From Thermodesulfobacteriota bacterium (GTDB lineage: Bacteria; Desulfobacterota; RBG-13-43-22), in NCBI GenBank assembly GCA_025454185.1, contig JALOOY010000072.1, forward strand, positions 1 to 7,210: DNA of 7,210 nt, read 5' to 3'. Below, piece by piece: positions 5,903 to 7,210 of this stretch. The first letter of the stretch is position 1; each line of letters starts with the position of its first letter. Below the pieces are notes generated by a model. The model was not told the origin of the DNA. It did not search any database and saw nothing but the letters and a program-made list of their open reading frames with translations. Position numbers and translations under genes: made by a program.

Positions 5903-5950
5903 AGACGAACAACGATACTGGATGCTGGATACTGGATGCTGGATGCTGGA
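5888..5950. repeat. 7-bp tandem repeat CTGGATR overlapping the ligase 3' end
   Basis: CTGGATT and CTGGATA (5888-5901) form the last ligase codons and most of its stop. After a 16-nt break, CTGGATG, CTGGATA, CTGGATG, CTGGATG and partial CTGGA run without gaps from 5918 to 5950. It is a different family from the CGCAAAG-type arms. It lies in the short gap between the converging ligase and hepT genes. No intrinsic terminator with a T-run is visible here. Confidence 0.85.
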
Positions 5951-5971
5951 CAAAAAGACGGGTATCCTGGT

Positions 5972-6430
5972 TTATACCGAACGGTCGATTTTCTCCGGAT
6001 GAGCGTTAAGCCATTTCAGGAGGGCCGCCAGCAGGGCTTCCAGATCGCCTTGTTTTCGGGTGCAGATCTCGTAGAGCTCCCTACCGGAGATTTCCTGGTA
6101 ATAATGGACCATCCGGTTTCGATAGCCGGCCATTTTTTCCAGAAGGCTCCCATCCGCTTCGTTCAGAATGCCCTGGGCGGTAAGTTTTTGGGCAATTTCC
6201 TTGTACTCCGGAACCGCCAAACCGAACCCCTTGGCCAGGATATGACGCCCCAGATCCAGCAGCGCCTCCAGTGCCCGGCGCAGATAGGATTCCGCCGCAC
6301 CCACATTGCGCAAATCCCCTGTGAATTGTTCGTAAGATTCCAGAGGCAGGGCGTTTATTCGGTCCAGCATCTCCCGGATCCAGCCGCTGCGCTCGGCGAT
6401 GACTTTCTCCCGCAACAGACCCGGGGTCAT
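5972..6430 (-). CDS. hepT: HepT-like toxin (DUF86 family) of a type VII toxin-antitoxin pair
   Basis: 152 residues, all-helical in character, usual HepT size. The defining R-X4-H-X-Y motif is present as RNRMVHYY, with R104, H109 and Y111. In characterised HepT/MntA systems HepT is an RNase toxin and this tyrosine is AMPylated by the partner antitoxin; applying that here is by family analogy. The start ATG overlaps the mntA stop (ATGA on the minus strand, 6430-6427), and a strong SD-like GAGGAGGGAGG lies inside the mntA end (complement of about 6433-6444). The gene converges on the acyl-CoA ligase. It is not functionally tied to the transporter as far as can be seen. Confidence 0.92.
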   Translation of the reverse strand: MTPGLLREKVIAERSGWIREMLDRINALPLESYEQFTGDLRNVGAAESYLRRALEALLDLGRHILAKGFGLAVPEYKEIAQKLTAQGILNEADGSLLEKMAGYRNRMVHYYQEISGRELYEICTRKQGDLEALLAALLKWLNAHPEKIDRSV

Positions 6431-6846
6431 CGCCCTCCCTCCTCTAATATCAGACGGCGCCTTTCTTTTTCAAAGCGGGCCAGGTCCCCGGCTCTTCTCA
6501 AAATATACAGTTCGTCCTCGGCCTGCCGGTCGTAATCACGGCAGTACAGCAGTTCCCCTTTGACCACCTCCAGGGCCAGAAACGGCCTGGCCTCCGGCAG
6601 CACTACCAAGTCCACCCGGGGGACCGCAAAGAGTTTCTCCAGGGCCAGGGCCAGTTCCACACGCTCTTCAGCCCCCAAGCTCCGCCCAGGCTCCGGCTGG
6701 ACCCCGATGTCAAGGTCCGAAGAGTGGGCGTCTGCGGCAGCCGAAAATCCCTTCAGGCGCCCAGCCGTTTCTTCGGCCCGGCTCCCGAAGGCATACACCG
6801 AAGACAAATGGTAGCGGTCGGCCAAGGATTGCAGTTCGTTGATCAT
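6427..6846 (-). CDS. mntA: MntA-like minimal nucleotidyltransferase antitoxin with extended active-site loop
   Basis: 139 residues, partner of the HepT-like gene that it overlaps by 4 nt. MntA antitoxins carry a minimal nucleotidyltransferase domain and neutralise HepT by transferring AMP to its tyrosine. The domain is readable: VYAFGS (G21, S22), then D44-L-D46 in SSDLDIGV, and a third acidic residue D79 in RVDLVVL. The loop between GS and DxD is 21 residues (RAEETAGRLKGFSAAADAHSS) instead of the typical 10 of GSX10DXD; the catalytic residues remain. The C-terminal half (EVVKGELLYCRDY and a basic helix) matches the usual MntA tail. Translation start is ATG 6846; there is no clear SD, and the candidate promoter places transcription start almost at the ATG. 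Confidence 0.9.
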   Translation of the reverse strand: MINELQSLADRYHLSSVYAFGSRAEETAGRLKGFSAAADAHSSDLDIGVQPEPGRSLGAEERVELALALEKLFAVPRVDLVVLPEARPFLALEVVKGELLYCRDYDRQAEDELYILRRAGDLARFEKERRRLILEEGGR

Positions 6847-6852
6847 AGCGGT

Positions 6853-6880
6853 AGTATTTCAAAATCAGAGAATTTGTCAA
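6853..6880 (-). promoter_or_regulatory. Candidate sigma70-type promoter for mntA-hepT
   Basis: On the minus strand a perfect TTGACA (6880-6875) is followed after 16 nt by AATACT (6858-6853), 4 of 6 to TATAAT. The expected transcription start falls at about the mntA ATG, which would give a nearly leaderless mRNA. Confidence 0.45.
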
Positions 6881-6904
6881 GTCCTTAAGACCGGCTGTCC
6901 TCCG

Positions 6905-6918
6905 CCGGTGATCACCGG
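6905..6918. repeat. Perfect 14-bp palindrome CCGGTGATCACCGG
   Basis: Self-complementary with no loop, so operator-like in form. It lies between the mntA promoter and the rightward promoter. ACCGGC (6890-6895) can alternatively pair with GCCGGT (6904-6909). No binding protein can be named. Confidence 0.7.
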
Positions 6919-6970
6919 AAAATGGTTCAAGGTGACCGTTTGGGACGCGACCGCCTGCGGCAAATTTCGC

Positions 6971-6999
6971 TTGACATCCTTCCCGTTTTTTATTAAAAA
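6971..6999 (+). promoter_or_regulatory. Candidate sigma70-type promoter for the rightward regulator gene
   Basis: Perfect TTGACA (6971-6976), 17-nt spacer, TAAAAA (6994-6999), 4 of 6 to TATAAT. It is on the strand facing the MalT-like gene that starts at 7105, leaving a leader of about 100 nt. Confidence 0.5.
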
Positions 7000-7001
7000 C
7001 T

Positions 7002-7018
7002 TATGAGATAATCTCTTA
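7002..7018. promoter_or_regulatory. Operator-like inverted repeat after the rightward promoter
   Basis: GAGAT-A-ATCTC (7005-7015), flanked by TA and TA with one mismatched pair between, an odd-spaced 17-bp inverted repeat. It sits where transcription would begin, a typical place for a repressor site. A GATAAT (7007-7012) overlaps it and could itself be a -10. Confidence 0.4.
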
Positions 7019-7092
7019 CAATATTTTAAGAATTCGGCAACCTAAACCAATCCGGAACGCCGCCGAATGCCGGCATTCAAACCCCGCAAACG

Positions 7093-7098
7093 AAAGGA
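7093..7098 (+). promoter_or_regulatory. Shine-Dalgarno site for the rightward regulator
   Basis: AAAGGA ends 6 nt before GTG 7105, good spacing, and sets the start of the last, truncated gene. Confidence 0.6.
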
Positions 7099-7104
7099 TT
7101 GGAA

Positions 7105-7210
7105 GTGCCTCCCCCCCCAAACGCTGCAGGCCTTCGAACGGTGCCCCTGTCCAAGATCTCCCCGCCGACCCTGCACCGCGTTTTCCACCGCCACCGCCTG
7201 CTCGAAATCT
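7105..7210 (+). CDS. N-terminus of probable MalT-like (LuxR-family, ATP-dependent) regulator, 3' truncated
   Basis: Open to the right edge with 35 full codons from GTG 7105. It begins MPPPPNAAGLRTVPLSKISP and continues through PPTLHRVF to HRLLEI. The pattern K-I-x-P-P/R-x-L-x-x-V-F-x-R-x-R-L resembles the extreme N-terminus of large MalT/LuxR-type STAND ATPase regulators, where it precedes the P-loop; the ATPase and DNA-binding regions are outside the window. The assignment rests on this short motif, so other STAND proteins are possible. Codons 3-5 are inside a run of eight C (7111-7118). Good SD, promoter and palindromes upstream support a real start. Confidence 0.5.
   Translation, partial: MPPPPNAAGLRTVPLSKISPPTLHRVFHRHRLLEI

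Noticed and set aside
5918..5950. CRISPR array
   Set aside because: Unit is 7 bp with no spacers; it is a simple tandem repeat.
3932..5953. 673-codon open frame on the minus strand opposite the ligase
   Set aside because: It is antisense to a ligase with all its motifs; composition (many G, H, Q, D, P) is typical of the shadow of a GC-rich gene, and no domain is recognisable.

Overview
The window is GC-rich (sections of the transporter genes hand-count at roughly 65-75% G+C) and looks chromosomal. A Liv-type transporter with an acyl-CoA ligase, a HepT/MntA pair, many dispersed palindromic repeats and a MalT-like regulator together suggest a Desulfobacterota-like (deltaproteobacterial) anaerobe. 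That assignment is an inference from gene style; no marker gene is present.

Positions 1-5902 (+ strand) hold one transport and activation operon: the 3' part of a LivH permease, a LivM permease, a LivG ATPase (overlapping LivM by ATGA), a LivF ATPase, a GxxExxY protein and an AMP-forming acyl-CoA ligase. The substrate-binding protein is not in the window and probably lies upstream. The likely logic is that an ABC importer brings in a small carboxylate or amino acid and the ligase makes its CoA thioester.

Three gaps in this operon each carry a palindromic element. A left arm made of roughly 9-bp units (CGCAAAGGC-like) is followed after about 10 nt by a hairpin, and the element ends with the inverse-complement right arm ending in GCGGTGA. 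Element 1 (753-857) is minimal, element 2 (2670-2866) has two hairpins around about 60 nt, and element 3 (3636-4219) has two hairpins around the GxxExxY gene, a predicted PD-(D/E)XK nuclease-like protein. Element 3 looks like a loaded version of the same unit and is the main discovery candidate: a possible REP/RAYT-like partnership with a different nuclease. The right arm also places a GGTGA Shine-Dalgarno-like end next to the ligase start.

Positions 5888-5950 carry a second repeat family, a 7-bp tandem repeat (CTGGATR), which also forms the last codons of the ligase. From 5972 to 6846 on the minus strand is a HepT/MntA toxin-antitoxin pair with an ATGA overlap. Between mntA and the right edge is a divergent regulatory region with candidate promoters for both directions and two palindromes. 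It is followed by the first 35 codons of a probable MalT-like (LuxR-family, ATP-dependent) regulator that runs off the window.
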